Assembly: GCA_964501815.1 (NCBI GenBank) | Contig: CAZCUR010000003.1 | Span: 11,683-75,682, forward strand | DNA length: 64,000 nt | Origin: Geothermobacter sp964501815 | Lineage (GTDB): Bacteria; Desulfobacterota; Desulfuromonadia; Desulfuromonadales; Geothermobacteraceae | Direction: 5' to 3' | In this document: one piece after another, positions 1 to 7,081 of the stretch | How the letters are laid out: every line of letters starts with the position of its first letter | How positions within the stretch are numbered: position 1 is the first letter of the stretch | Made by a program: the position numbers and the translations under genes | Notes under the pieces: model-generated | What the model saw: the letters and a program-made list of their open reading frames with translations, nothing else | The model's database searches: none | What the model was told of the DNA's origin: nothing

Positions 1-768
1 GAGGTCGAAAAAATCAAGACCTTTGTCGCGTCGTTCGGCTTCAACGTCCTCGCCCTGCCGGACCTCTCCACCTCCCTTGACGGGCACCTGGGCGAAAAGC
101 AGGCGGCGCTCTCTTCGGGCGGCATCCGTGTCGAAGAAATTCGCGCTCTGGCGCAGGCCGGACTGGTCATCAGCGTCGGAGATTCAATGGCACCTAGTGC
201 CGAAGCGTTGATGCAAAAAAATCCGTCCATGCGCCATGCCCATTTTCCGCACCTGCACGGGCTGGCAGCAACCGACCGGCTTGTCGAGCTGCTGCTGGCC
301 GAGACTGGATTTGTCGGCGTACCGCCGACGGTCGCCCGCTGGCGCGCACGCCTGCAGGACGCCATGCTCGATGCCCACTTCTCTCTCGGCCAGACCCGTT
401 TCTGCGTCGCCGCTGAGCCGGATCATCTCGCCGGACTCTGCCGGCTGCTGAGCGACACCGGCGGCCGTGTCAGCCTGGCGATCGCACCGACAGGCTCCCA
501 ATATCTGGAAAGGTTGCCAGCAAACGAGGTCATGATCGGCGACCTCGAAGATGCCGAGGAGGCCGCCGGCACCTATGACTTTCTCCTCGGCAACTGCCAC
601 TGCGAAGCACTCGCCCACCGGCTCGGCAAGGGCGTGGTGGTGCGCGGATTCCCCAACTGGGAGGAGGTCGGCAACGTATTGAAGAACGATGTGCTCTATG
701 AAGGCGGAGCGTATTTCCTCTGCGAACTCGCCAACGCAGCCGAAAAAATGCGCAGGAAAACCGCTTGA
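1..768 (+). CDS. nifN: Nitrogenase FeMo-cofactor scaffold NifN, C-terminal part (gene enters from the left edge)
   Basis: The reading frame is open from base 1, so the start lies outside the window; about 255 residues are visible. NifN pairs with NifE as the scaffold on which the NifB-derived iron-sulfur core matures into FeMo-cofactor. The visible part looks like the C-terminal Rossmann-like domain of the NifD/K/E/N family: a GDSMAPSAEA stretch, a FPHLHGLAATDRLV segment and, near the end, KGVVVRGFPNWEEVGN, which matches how NifN proteins end. The next gene on the same strand is a NifU/NifQ fusion, which fits cofactor assembly. NifK is the main alternative, but a complete nifK lies elsewhere in the window. 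Confidence 0.85.
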   Translation, partial: EVEKIKTFVASFGFNVLALPDLSTSLDGHLGEKQAALSSGGIRVEEIRALAQAGLVISVGDSMAPSAEALMQKNPSMRHAHFPHLHGLAATDRLVELLLAETGFVGVPPTVARWRARLQDAMLDAHFSLGQTRFCVAAEPDHLAGLCRLLSDTGGRVSLAIAPTGSQYLERLPANEVMIGDLEDAEEAAGTYDFLLGNCHCEALAHRLGKGVVVRGFPNWEEVGNVLKNDVLYEGGAYFLCELANAAEKMRRKTA

Positions 769-830
769 ATAAATCACGAAGATACCGAGAAAAACATGCC
801 CTCACACCCGCTCGCGGTGCTCGGTCGAGA

Positions 831-888
831 CGCAGGCGCAGAGAAAGAAAAAAGTATGGATTTTCTCTGTGTCTCAGCGACTCTGCGC
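831..888. repeat. Intergenic inverted repeat between nifN and the nifU/Q fusion
   Basis: The 189-base gap after nifN holds an inverted repeat: GCGCAGAG at 836-843 pairs with CTCTGCGC at 881-888, with A-rich and T-rich inner flanks (AGAAAG.., ..TTTCTCT) that can extend the stem. The neighbouring CACGAAGATACCGAG and CTTTGTGCCTGGGTGTCTTTG words resemble the CACGAAG-type repeats at 4345-4488 and 5195-5226. It is probably a degenerate intergenic repeat, not a gene. A reading frame through it joins the next gene but has no family match. Confidence 0.5.
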
Positions 889-957
889 GAGGCCGATTTT
901 GACTTTGCTTCCCTTTGTGCCTGGGTGTCTTTGTGGCAAGTAAAAAGGTTTAAGACT

Positions 958-1944
958 ATGCATGGATACAGTGAAACGATTCTGAAATACGCCGGGGACG
1001 ACCGTCATGCCGGTGAACTGGTCAACCCGGACGGGGTCGGTGAGGTTGGCCTCGGCGCCGGGGAAGCCGGGAGCAAACTGGCGGTGCGCTTCATGCTGAA
1101 ATGCCAGGGAAAGCGGGTTGCCGCAATTCGCTACCAGGTTTTCGGCTGTGGTTATACCATCGCCGCCTGCGCCGCTGCGGCGCAGCTGGCCGAGGGACGC
1201 CCTTTGGACTGCATGTCAGAGGTCGATGCCGCGGCTATCGAACAGCACCTCGGCGGACTGCCCAAAGAGCGCTACTACTGCGCCGAACTGGCCGCAGAGG
1301 CACTGCAGTCGGCAGTGAGCAGTGTCCGTCACCGGCAAACCGTGGTGACCGCTCAACCTGTTAAGGAGCATGGTCCTCGCATCAGCGCAAGCCACCCGGT
1401 CTACCGCAAACTGATGAACAGCCCGCTGCCGCCAGACGTCCACCCCGAGGAACGCCACCTGTTCGCCTGTCTGCTGGCAGTGAGCAGCGACGAGCCCTGG
1501 TCAACCGAGGCAGCACTTGGGCTCAAGGCGGCTGATCTTGCTGCTATCCTGGAACGCTTTTTCCCTGGAACATCCTGGCCGCCACGCCAGCCCACCCATA
1601 CCGCCGCGGCTCCCCCTGCCGGCAATCCTGAGATTCGCGCACTGTTGCGTCGCTACGCCGATGACAGTCCCGACCCGCAGCTGGCGACCTGGTTCGCCGA
1701 TATCGTCGTCGCCCGCGCCGCCCACCCCGGCCATCTTTGGGCGGCGATGGGGCTGTTCGAACGTGCGGACCTCTCCAGCGCCATCAGCCGCCTCCTCCCG
1801 TCGCTGAAGCGAGCCAACAACAAAGGAATGCGCTGGAAGCGTTTCTTGTTCAAGCAGATCTGCGACCTCAACGGCAACAGTCTGTGCAAATCGCCCAACT
1901 GCGGCGACTGTAGCGACTACGCGCTCTGCTTCGCCCCGGAGTGA
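958..1944 (+). CDS. NifU-like scaffold domain fused to NifQ (molybdenum donor for FeMo-cofactor)
   Basis: 328 residues. Residues 1-120 resemble the N-terminal scaffold domain of NifU/IscU (YSETILKYAGDDRHAGEL, VFGCGYTIAAC with Cys64, RYYCAELAAEAL with Cys108). The first of the three usual cluster cysteines (the S/A-C-G-D site) is absent; AGSKLAVRF stands there. Residues from about 150 to the end are NifQ-like, with HPGHLWAAMGLFERADLS, KGMRWKRFLFKQICD and a terminal cysteine array C-x7-C-x4-C-x2-C-x5-C followed by FAPE. NifQ passes a Mo-Fe-S cluster to the NifEN/NifH maturation complex. The ATG at 958 is chosen because an AAAAAGG ribosome site precedes it and the homology begins there; an in-frame upstream start at 796 would translate a repeat. 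The fusion is unusual. Confidence 0.8.
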   Translation: MHGYSETILKYAGDDRHAGELVNPDGVGEVGLGAGEAGSKLAVRFMLKCQGKRVAAIRYQVFGCGYTIAACAAAAQLAEGRPLDCMSEVDAAAIEQHLGGLPKERYYCAELAAEALQSAVSSVRHRQTVVTAQPVKEHGPRISASHPVYRKLMNSPLPPDVHPEERHLFACLLAVSSDEPWSTEAALGLKAADLAAILERFFPGTSWPPRQPTHTAAAPPAGNPEIRALLRRYADDSPDPQLATWFADIVVARAAHPGHLWAAMGLFERADLSSAISRLLPSLKRANNKGMRWKRFLFKQICDLNGNSLCKSPNCGDCSDYALCFAPE

Positions 1945-2023
1945 AGTTGCCACGCCCTGAACAGACCTCTCCCCTTCCGCCAGAGATCAAGAACGACGTT
2001 GGCGTCAGCTCCCGTTGCCTGAG

Positions 2024-2764
2024 TTAAAGCAAAAACATCTTTCCACCCGCCATCACCATCATCGCCGACATGGCTGCAAGGATGGCTTTGGCGGGCAGCC
2101 GGCGGCTGCCGAGCAAAGCACCGATGCCGCCGCCAAGCAGGGCGACACCGGCCAGCAGAGGGGCATAGGCGGGAATCTGCTCAAGGGCGCTGAGATGGCC
2201 AAGCAGGCCGGAGATCGAGTTGACCAGGATAAACAGGGCGGCGATGCCGGAAACCTCGCGCACCTGCGCCCAGCCGAGAAGAATCATCAGCGGGCTGAGA
2301 AAGATGCCGCCGCCGACACCAATGAGACCGGAGGCGAAACCGAGGACGCCGCCGACCAGCATGGCCAGGGGCATCGCCGGCGGTACCGGTTCACGTTCTG
2401 GCTGGCGCGTACGGACAAAGAGTCGCCAGGCGGCATAGAAGAGGACGAGACCGAGTAGCGGCCGATAATAGTGCGGCGGCAAGTGGAAGGTGCCGCCGAT
2501 GAAACTGGCCGGGATCGAGGTGACAACAAAGGGCCAGAAGACTTCCCAGGAGAACTGTCTTGCCGTCAGGTAGAGATACGACCCGACCCCGGCGACGACG
2601 ATGTTGAGCAGCAGCGCCGTCGGTTTGAGGGATTCCGGCGCCAGACCGAACAGGGCCATCACAGCCAGATAGCCGGAGGCTCCGCCGTGCCCGACGCTGG
2701 CGTAGATCAGGGCGACAACGAAAATAGCGACGGCCAGACAGGGGATCAGTTCAAGTGTCATCAT
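2024..2764 (-). CDS. TauE/SafE-family membrane permease
   Basis: About 246 residues with eight or so hydrophobic segments and two family-typical glycine-rich repeats: VALIYASVGHGGASGYLA near the N-terminus and GFASGLIGVGGGIFLSP in the middle. The TauE/SafE family exports sulfite, sulfoacetate or related organosulfur anions; the substrate here cannot be told from sequence. The ATG at 2764 has AGGAG five bases upstream; a second ATG follows directly. It lies about 150 bases downstream of nifB on the same strand with no T-rich terminator between, so it may be co-transcribed. A link to sulfur supply for nitrogenase cofactors is only a guess from position. Confidence 0.85.
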   Translation of the reverse strand: MMTLELIPCLAVAIFVVALIYASVGHGGASGYLAVMALFGLAPESLKPTALLLNIVVAGVGSYLYLTARQFSWEVFWPFVVTSIPASFIGGTFHLPPHYYRPLLGLVLFYAAWRLFVRTRQPEREPVPPAMPLAMLVGGVLGFASGLIGVGGGIFLSPLMILLGWAQVREVSGIAALFILVNSISGLLGHLSALEQIPAYAPLLAGVALLGGGIGALLGSRRLPAKAILAAMSAMMVMAGGKMFLL

Positions 2765-2916
2765 GCCAACTCCTGTGCAATCGGGCTCGCGCCCACTCAT
2801 TTCGCCCAAACAGGGAAGCAGGCCGCCGAGAATGCCACCAGGCGGCAGCTGTCGAGGGCAAGAAACTCCCGACTTTCTCGGCCCTCTGAGTCTCTGGGAG
2901 CGGCCGGTTCCGCTGT

Positions 2917-3783
2917 TTACGCGCTCAACGCATCGAGATCGATGTCCTGCCCGACCAGACCGGCGGCGTCGGCGCGGCACTGCTTGCAATGGCGCGCCTG
3001 GGAGAGAATCAATTCGGCCTGGTTACGCACCATCTCCATGGTAGCCGTATCCGGCATCGGATGATCTTTGAAGATCCCGCAGGGAATAACCGGGATGATA
3101 TTCATCATCTGCGCACCGAGGTTGCGCACCTCGACCGCCAGCTCGAGGGTTTCATGGTCGTTGACCCCCGGTATGTAGACGTGGTTGACCTTGATCATCA
3201 GTCCCGCCCTGGCCGCCGCTTCAAGGCCGCACAACTGACGCTCGAGCAGAATGGCAGCACCGGTTTGTCCGGTCAGGCGCCTGCCCTGATGATGGATCCA
3301 CTGGTAGACTTTGGCCCCGGTAACCGGCGTCAGGGCATTGATGGTCACGGTCAGGCTGTGCACGTTGGCGGCAATAATCTGCGGCAGCTTCTCCTCCAGC
3401 AGCAGTCCGTTGGTCGACAGACAGAGTGCCATTTCGGGGAAGGCCGACCGCACCAGGGCGAAGGTTTCGAACGTTTTCGGATTGGCGAGCGGGTCCCCGG
3501 GACCGGCGATGCCGACCACCTTCAACAGCGCGCCCCCCTGCTTTTCCATATGACGACGAACCAGACGCACCCGCTCCAGGGCCTGAGCGGGCGTCAGAAC
3601 TCTGCTGGTGACCCCTGGGCGGCTTTCGTTGGCGCAGTCGAATTTGCGTTCGCAGAAACCGCACTTGATGTTGCAGCCTGGGGCCACCGGCAGGTGGATC
3701 CGCCCAGCCTTGCTGTGGTCGCCGCCGAAGCAGGGATGATCACTGGTTGCTTTCGTTTTCATCATCGGACAACCGGTTGCCAT
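2917..3783 (-). CDS. nifB: NifB, radical SAM FeMo-cofactor core synthase (short form without NifX domain)
   Basis: 288 residues. NifB fuses two [4Fe-4S] units and inserts carbide to make the L-cluster precursor of FeMo-cofactor. Visible motifs: HPCFGGDHSKAGRIHLPVAP, the radical-SAM cysteines CNIKCGFC (C-x3-C-x2-C), DCANESRPGV, the SAM-binding GIAGPGDPLANP, and the C-terminal CKQCRADAAGLVGQD. Many NifB proteins carry a C-terminal NifX-like domain; here that domain is missing, but a separate NifX-type gene lies immediately upstream at 3945-4328. AAAGGA lies eight bases before the ATG at 3783. The start sits just downstream of a terminator hairpin with an ANTAR-type hexaloop, so expression probably depends on antitermination. 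Confidence 0.95.
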   Translation of the reverse strand: MATGCPMMKTKATSDHPCFGGDHSKAGRIHLPVAPGCNIKCGFCERKFDCANESRPGVTSRVLTPAQALERVRLVRRHMEKQGGALLKVVGIAGPGDPLANPKTFETFALVRSAFPEMALCLSTNGLLLEEKLPQIIAANVHSLTVTINALTPVTGAKVYQWIHHQGRRLTGQTGAAILLERQLCGLEAAARAGLMIKVNHVYIPGVNDHETLELAVEVRNLGAQMMNIIPVIPCGIFKDHPMPDTATMEMVRNQAELILSQARHCKQCRADAAGLVGQDIDLDALSA

Positions 3784-3800
3784 GGTGTCGGTCCTTTCAT

Positions 3801-3869
3801 AAAAAAAGCCCGTGAGCCTGGGGCTCGACGGGCTTCGTTGCCGTGTGAATCCGGTCCGCCATTGGACCG
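3801..3869 (-). promoter_or_regulatory. nifB leader: two hexaloop hairpins plus terminator (ANTAR/GnfR antitermination target)
   Basis: Read on the - strand. A first hairpin CGGTCC-[AATGGC]-GGACCG (3852-3869) and a second ACGGC-[AACGAA]-GCCCGT (3828-3844, one bulged C) both have six-base loops with A at position 1 and G at position 4, the signature of ANTAR-protein RNA targets. The second hairpin uses the GCCCGT that is also the 5' arm of an intrinsic terminator (GCCCGT 3828-3833 with ACGGGC 3808-3813 in + coordinates) ending in seven T (3801-3807). The two folds exclude each other. nifB starts about 18 bases past the T-run. Confidence 0.75.
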
Positions 3870-3873
3870 TTGG

Positions 3874-3906
3874 AAAAAAGGAGGCGGGCCGATCGGGAGT
3901 CGGCCC
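3874..3906 (-). terminator. Intrinsic terminator after the stand-alone NifX-type gene
   Basis: On the - strand GGGCCGA (3900-3906) pairs with TCGGCCC (3886-3892) around a seven-base loop, followed by GCCTCC and six T (3874-3879). It lies just after the stop codon at 3945 and before the nifB leader hairpins. Confidence 0.65.
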
Positions 3907-3944
3907 ACCCGGCCAGAGGCCATATCATTGGGGAAAAGATCCGC

Positions 3945-4328
3945 TCAGTGGTGCGGGCAGTCTCCTCCCTCCCGCCTGTTCCCGGAGCAGCCACCAGGAC
4001 AGACCTGGTCATGGGCCCACTTCAGGGCCTCACTGATGGCGCCACGAGTCGTCAGCGCCCTGATGCCGGCCTTTTCCAGTTGTTGCCTGGGCAGCTCGCC
4101 GATCATCGCCGTCACCACCGCCCGGCACCCCTCAAGAGCCGTGACGATGGCGTCGAACTGGCGATGACGAAAAGGGTGATCCGGATTGTAGCTGCAGTAC
4201 TTGTCCACGTGAACTTCCTTCACCGGCTCGGGGCTGCCGCCGCCGTAGTCGTAGATCAGGAACCGCTCAGCGTGGCCGAAGTGCAGATCTACGTCGGTGC
4301 CGGTTTTGGATGCGACTGCGATAAGCAT
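3945..4328 (-). CDS. Stand-alone NifX/NafY-type cofactor-binding protein with Cys/His tail
   Basis: 127 residues of the dinitrogenase iron-molybdenum cofactor family (MLIAVASKTGTDVDLHFGHAERFLIYDY, then CRAVVTAMIGELPRQQLEKAGI), the domain found in NifX, NafY and the C-terminus of long NifB proteins. Such proteins hold cofactor intermediates between NifB, NifEN and NifDK. The C-terminal tail is rich in Cys, Gly and His (CPGGCSGNRREGGDCPHH). TAAAGGAG precedes the ATG at 4328. Because the neighbouring NifB lacks its usual C-terminal NifX domain, this gene probably supplies that function separately. It is distinct from the second NifX-type gene at 4766-5131. Confidence 0.85.
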   Translation of the reverse strand: MLIAVASKTGTDVDLHFGHAERFLIYDYGGGSPEPVKEVHVDKYCSYNPDHPFRHRQFDAIVTALEGCRAVVTAMIGELPRQQLEKAGIRALTTRGAISEALKWAHDQVCPGGCSGNRREGGDCPHH

Positions 4329-4344
4329 GACGAAACTCCTTTAA

Positions 4345-4488
4345 AACCACCATGAAGCCACGAAGATGAAAATCAAGAAATATTATTCAGGTTTTTCATT
4401 TAAATCTAATGACCCTCGCCTGAACTAATGGGCTGTGACCATTTCAACAAGGTTTCCTTCGTGTTCTTCGTGCCTTCGTGGTGGATTA
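4345..4488. repeat. Inverted pair of CACGAAG-type intergenic repeats
   Basis: Fills the 165-base gap before fdxB. A left arm beginning AACCACCATGAAGCCACGAAG (4344 onward) and a right arm ending CTTCGTGCCTTCGTGGTGG (to about 4488) are imperfect inverted copies flanking an AT-rich core. A third copy, CCACCACGAAGGCACGAAGG, lies at 5195-5226. No reading frame of interest was seen inside. Confidence 0.6.
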
Positions 4489-4493
4489 TTCCT

Positions 4494-4763
4494 TTAAACT
4501 TCCAGCGGTTTCAGCGTGAAACACCCCTTGGGGCAGGTCGAGGCGCAGGCGGCGCAACCGGTGCAATTGTCCTCGTTGACAATGCTCATCACCATGCGCA
4601 CCGATTCGGATTCCTCGTCCTCCAAATCCTCGGGCCCCAACACCTTCCGGGCGCAGGCCTTGAAGCAGCGGCCGCAGCCGATGCATTTCTCATGGTCGAT
4701 CGATTCGACAAAGGCGGGGGTCCACTCGGAACCGCCTTTGGTCATTGCGGTCAAAAATGCCAT
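4494..4763 (-). CDS. fdxB: Nif-specific ferredoxin III (two [4Fe-4S])
   Basis: 89 residues. Two cluster-binding motifs are visible: CIGCGRCFKAC (C-x2-C-x2-C-x3-C) and CTGCAACASTC followed by PKGCF. The N-terminal MAFLTAMTKGGSEWTPAFVE matches the nif-associated ferredoxin III (FdxB) family, thought to carry electrons for nitrogenase or for cofactor assembly. The ATG at 4763 has AAGGAG just upstream, lying inside the end of nifX, and the nifX stop is only two bases before it, so the pair is translationally coupled. A longer upstream frame is just nifX read out of phase. Confidence 0.92.
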   Translation of the reverse strand: MAFLTAMTKGGSEWTPAFVESIDHEKCIGCGRCFKACARKVLGPEDLEDEESESVRMVMSIVNEDNCTGCAACASTCPKGCFTLKPLEV

Positions 4764-4765
4764 CT

Positions 4766-5131
4766 TCAAGCTCCTTTTTGCATGGCCTTGCGTAGCCATG
4801 GTGGGGGATTTGTTTTCAAAACGTCCTGCAGTTTCTCCACGACATCGGCGATCGGCTCGGCGTTTCTGCTTTTGAGCGGATGGATCCTCTTTGCTACCAG
4901 CCGCGCCGCGGCCGGTCCACCGATCTGGCCGACGTAGACCAGGGCACAGTCGGCGAGTGCCGCGCAACGCGCCTCGATCCTGTCGTCGGTGTGGGCCTCC
5001 TCGTCGCCCACCTGGGCGACGCCAGCAAATTCGGAAGAATCGGGGCCGATCTCATAAATGTAGAACTGCTCTGCCCGGCCGAAGTGTTCGTCAATGTGGA
5101 CCTTGTCGGTGCTGGCGAATGCAACTTTCAT
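4766..5131 (-). CDS. nifX: NifX, FeMo-cofactor precursor carrier
   Basis: 121 residues; MKVAFASTDKVHIDEHFGRAEQFYIYEI is the standard NifX opening and ALVYVGQIGGPAAARLV the conserved middle. NifX binds NifB-cofactor and VK-cluster during transfer to NifEN. AAAGGA precedes the ATG at 5131; an in-frame TTG-type extension upstream adds non-conserved residues. It is followed within two bases by fdxB. It lies about 340 bases after nifK, from which it is separated by two repeat/hairpin elements. Confidence 0.9.
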   Translation of the reverse strand: MKVAFASTDKVHIDEHFGRAEQFYIYEIGPDSSEFAGVAQVGDEEAHTDDRIEARCAALADCALVYVGQIGGPAAARLVAKRIHPLKSRNAEPIADVVEKLQDVLKTNPPPWLRKAMQKGA

Positions 5132-5194
5132 GGTCTGTCCTTTGCTGTCCCTGCTGCCGACGATGGAGAATCTACGTATTCTGATCATTGTTCA

Positions 5195-5226
5195 ATCCAC
5201 CACGAAGGCACGAAGGACACGAAGAA
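5195..5226. repeat. CACGAAG-type intergenic repeat copy
   Basis: CCACCACGAAGGCACGAAGG and the following ACACGAAGAA form the third copy of the repeat seen as an inverted pair at 4345-4488. It lies in the 341-base nifK-nifX gap. Confidence 0.55.
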
Positions 5227-5239
5227 AATCTTCAAGGGC

Positions 5240-5286
5240 GGCGGGCCCCACCCCATGTTAGGGACATGGGCCGGGCAGGGCCCGCC
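5240..5286. repeat. Strong GC hairpin in the nifK-nifX gap
   Basis: GGCGGGCCC (5240-5248) pairs with GGGCCCGCC (5278-5286), and an inner hairpin CCATGT-TAGGG-ACATGG (5253-5269) sits in the loop. There is no T-run on the - strand side, so it is more likely an mRNA-stabilising or attenuating structure than a terminator. The rest of the 341-base gap holds only the two repeats listed either side. Confidence 0.55.
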
Positions 5287-5340
5287 TGGTTTATCCGGTT
5301 TCAGGTTTAATAAAACCTTCCCCTTTTTCCCCGTTTTGGG

Positions 5341-5465
5341 ATGACAGGCGAAGAGTTTGCGCCGAGGCCAAGGAAGCCCAGAAATCGCGAGGAGGCGTAC
5401 ATCGTACGTCGACGATCGATTTCGCAGGCTGACGCAGAGATCGGTGCAAAGAACCGCCTGCCGCC
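5341..5465. repeat. Palindromic element just downstream of nifK (relative of the nifH-nifD hairpin)
   Basis: Contains AAATCG...CGATTT and an inner CGTAC-ATC-GTACG. It shares the words GAGGCGTA, TACGTCGA and ACGCAGAG in the same order with the element at 8596-8713, so the two appear to be diverged copies of one repeat family, each placed right after a nif structural gene (nifK here, nifH there). Confidence 0.5.
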
Positions 5466-5472
5466 CAAAACG

Positions 5473-6942
5473 CTAACGCATCAACTCGAACTGCCGCTCC
5501 TCACAGGTTTCGTCAACGATATCGAGGAACTTGTTGCAGATCTCAGTCAGCATGTTGATCACGCCCTGGTAACCGACGATCGGCCGACGGTGCAGATTTA
5601 CCCGGTCGAAAACCGGAAAGCCGAAGCGAAACAGCGGAATTCCGGCGTCGCGGGCAATGAACTTGCCGTGACTGTCACCGATCAGAGCGTCGACCGGGTC
5701 GGTCATCAGCAAGCTGCGCATGTGCCAGAGGTCGTGCTTGTGGTAAATCTTCCCCTGCTTGCCGTAGGGGGAGCTGTCGAGCAGCGCCTGCACCTCTTTG
5801 GCGATCTTCTTGGTGCCTTTGTTGATCAGGATGTGGTAAGGCACCGCACCCATCTCAAGCAGGAAGGAAATGGTGCCCATCAGCTGATCAGGATCGCCAT
5901 AGAGAGCGAATTTCCTGCCGTGGATGTACTGGTGAGCGTCGGTCATGGCGTCAACGGCGCGGCCGCGCTCGGCTTTCAGACTCTCCGGCACCGGCTTGCC
6001 TGTCAACTCGGCGATCTTCATCAGAAAGGCGTCGGTGTTGGCAATGCCCAACGGCATCGGCAGCACCGCGTGCTTGCCAGAGTAATTTTCCGTGACCCAC
6101 TTGAATGTCTTAGCGGCCGAACGGGGGCCAATGCAGAGGGTCGCTTTGCCGTTGATGGAGTCGGCTGCTTCATCCAGTGGGGTGCCACCTGGGTAAATGC
6201 GGTACTCGCCGTCGAGCGGCGAATCGAAGACCTCGGAAATATCGCCGAGAATCAGCCCCTCGATCCCGAATTCGGCGAAGATCCGCTTGTATTCGCGGAA
6301 GTTGCCGGTGTTGGCATCGAATCCGGGGATCAGGTTGAGCTTGCCGGTGCATCGCCCCTCGACCTTCTTCCCTTCGGTCAGAGTCTGTAAAATCGCCAGC
6401 AGCATGGCGTCGTAACCGTCAATGTGGGAGCCGTTGAAGCTCGGAGTATTGGCATAGGGCGTCGGCATCTCCTCCGGGACGATCCCCTTGTTGCGCGCGT
6501 TCTTGATGAAGGCGGTCAAATCGTCGCCGATGATCTCCGGCATACAACTGGTGAAGATGGAGATCATCTTCGGCTTGTAGAGGGCGATGGCGTTCTCCAG
6601 CCCCTCGTGCAGGTTGTTCTGCCCGCCGAACACCGCGCCATCCTCGGTCATGGCATCGGAAACCGCCGGCGCCGGCTCGCGGAAGTGGCGGTTGAGGGTT
6701 GAGCGGTAGTAGGAAGTGCACCCCTGAGACCCGTGTACAAAGGGGAGCGACCCTTCAAAGGCGTGGGCGACCAGTTCGGCACCGAGAGGCTGACAGGCAT
6801 GTGGCGGCATGACCACCAACGCCTCGCGCCTGAAGTTCAGTTCTTTGTATTCCTCGGTATTGATCCATTCCGCGACCCGAGCCTTCTCCTCCGCCGGGAT
6901 TTCAGTGACCGGCTTGACCGCCAGTCCGTGATTGTTGGCCAT
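5473..6942 (-). CDS. nifK: Nitrogenase MoFe protein beta chain
   Basis: 489 residues. NifK pairs with NifD and shares the P-cluster; its three P-cluster cysteines are visible in MPPHACQPLGAELV, HGSQGCTSYYRSTLNRHF and FTSCMPEIIGDDL. The N-terminal extension is short, as in the compact NifK group (489 residues versus about 520 in Azotobacter). The ATG at 6942 follows AAAGGAG with good spacing; an in-frame upstream start would add an unconserved arginine-rich leader. It is 139 bases downstream of nifD on the same strand, and the two are presumably co-transcribed from the nifH promoter. Confidence 0.97.
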   Translation of the reverse strand: MANNHGLAVKPVTEIPAEEKARVAEWINTEEYKELNFRREALVVMPPHACQPLGAELVAHAFEGSLPFVHGSQGCTSYYRSTLNRHFREPAPAVSDAMTEDGAVFGGQNNLHEGLENAIALYKPKMISIFTSCMPEIIGDDLTAFIKNARNKGIVPEEMPTPYANTPSFNGSHIDGYDAMLLAILQTLTEGKKVEGRCTGKLNLIPGFDANTGNFREYKRIFAEFGIEGLILGDISEVFDSPLDGEYRIYPGGTPLDEAADSINGKATLCIGPRSAAKTFKWVTENYSGKHAVLPMPLGIANTDAFLMKIAELTGKPVPESLKAERGRAVDAMTDAHQYIHGRKFALYGDPDQLMGTISFLLEMGAVPYHILINKGTKKIAKEVQALLDSSPYGKQGKIYHKHDLWHMRSLLMTDPVDALIGDSHGKFIARDAGIPLFRFGFPVFDRVNLHRRPIVGYQGVINMLTEICNKFLDIVDETCEERQFELMR

Positions 6943-7081
6943 TTTCTTTCTCCTTTGAAATCGGCCGCACGCCCGTTCGCTTTCGCTCACTCGAGCCGCA
7001 CAGGTATGCAGGATCACATTCATCAGGTGTGTTCCTTCGCGCCCGTGCGCCTCCGCGTGAGGCCGCTTTTGTATCGATTTT

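Noticed and set aside
796..957. Upstream in-frame extension of the NifU/NifQ fusion
   Set aside because: Encodes repeat sequence without homology; the ATG at 958 has a ribosome site.
4195..4212. CCACGTG word as a second parS
   Set aside because: Flanks do not match the palindrome and it lies inside a coding region.
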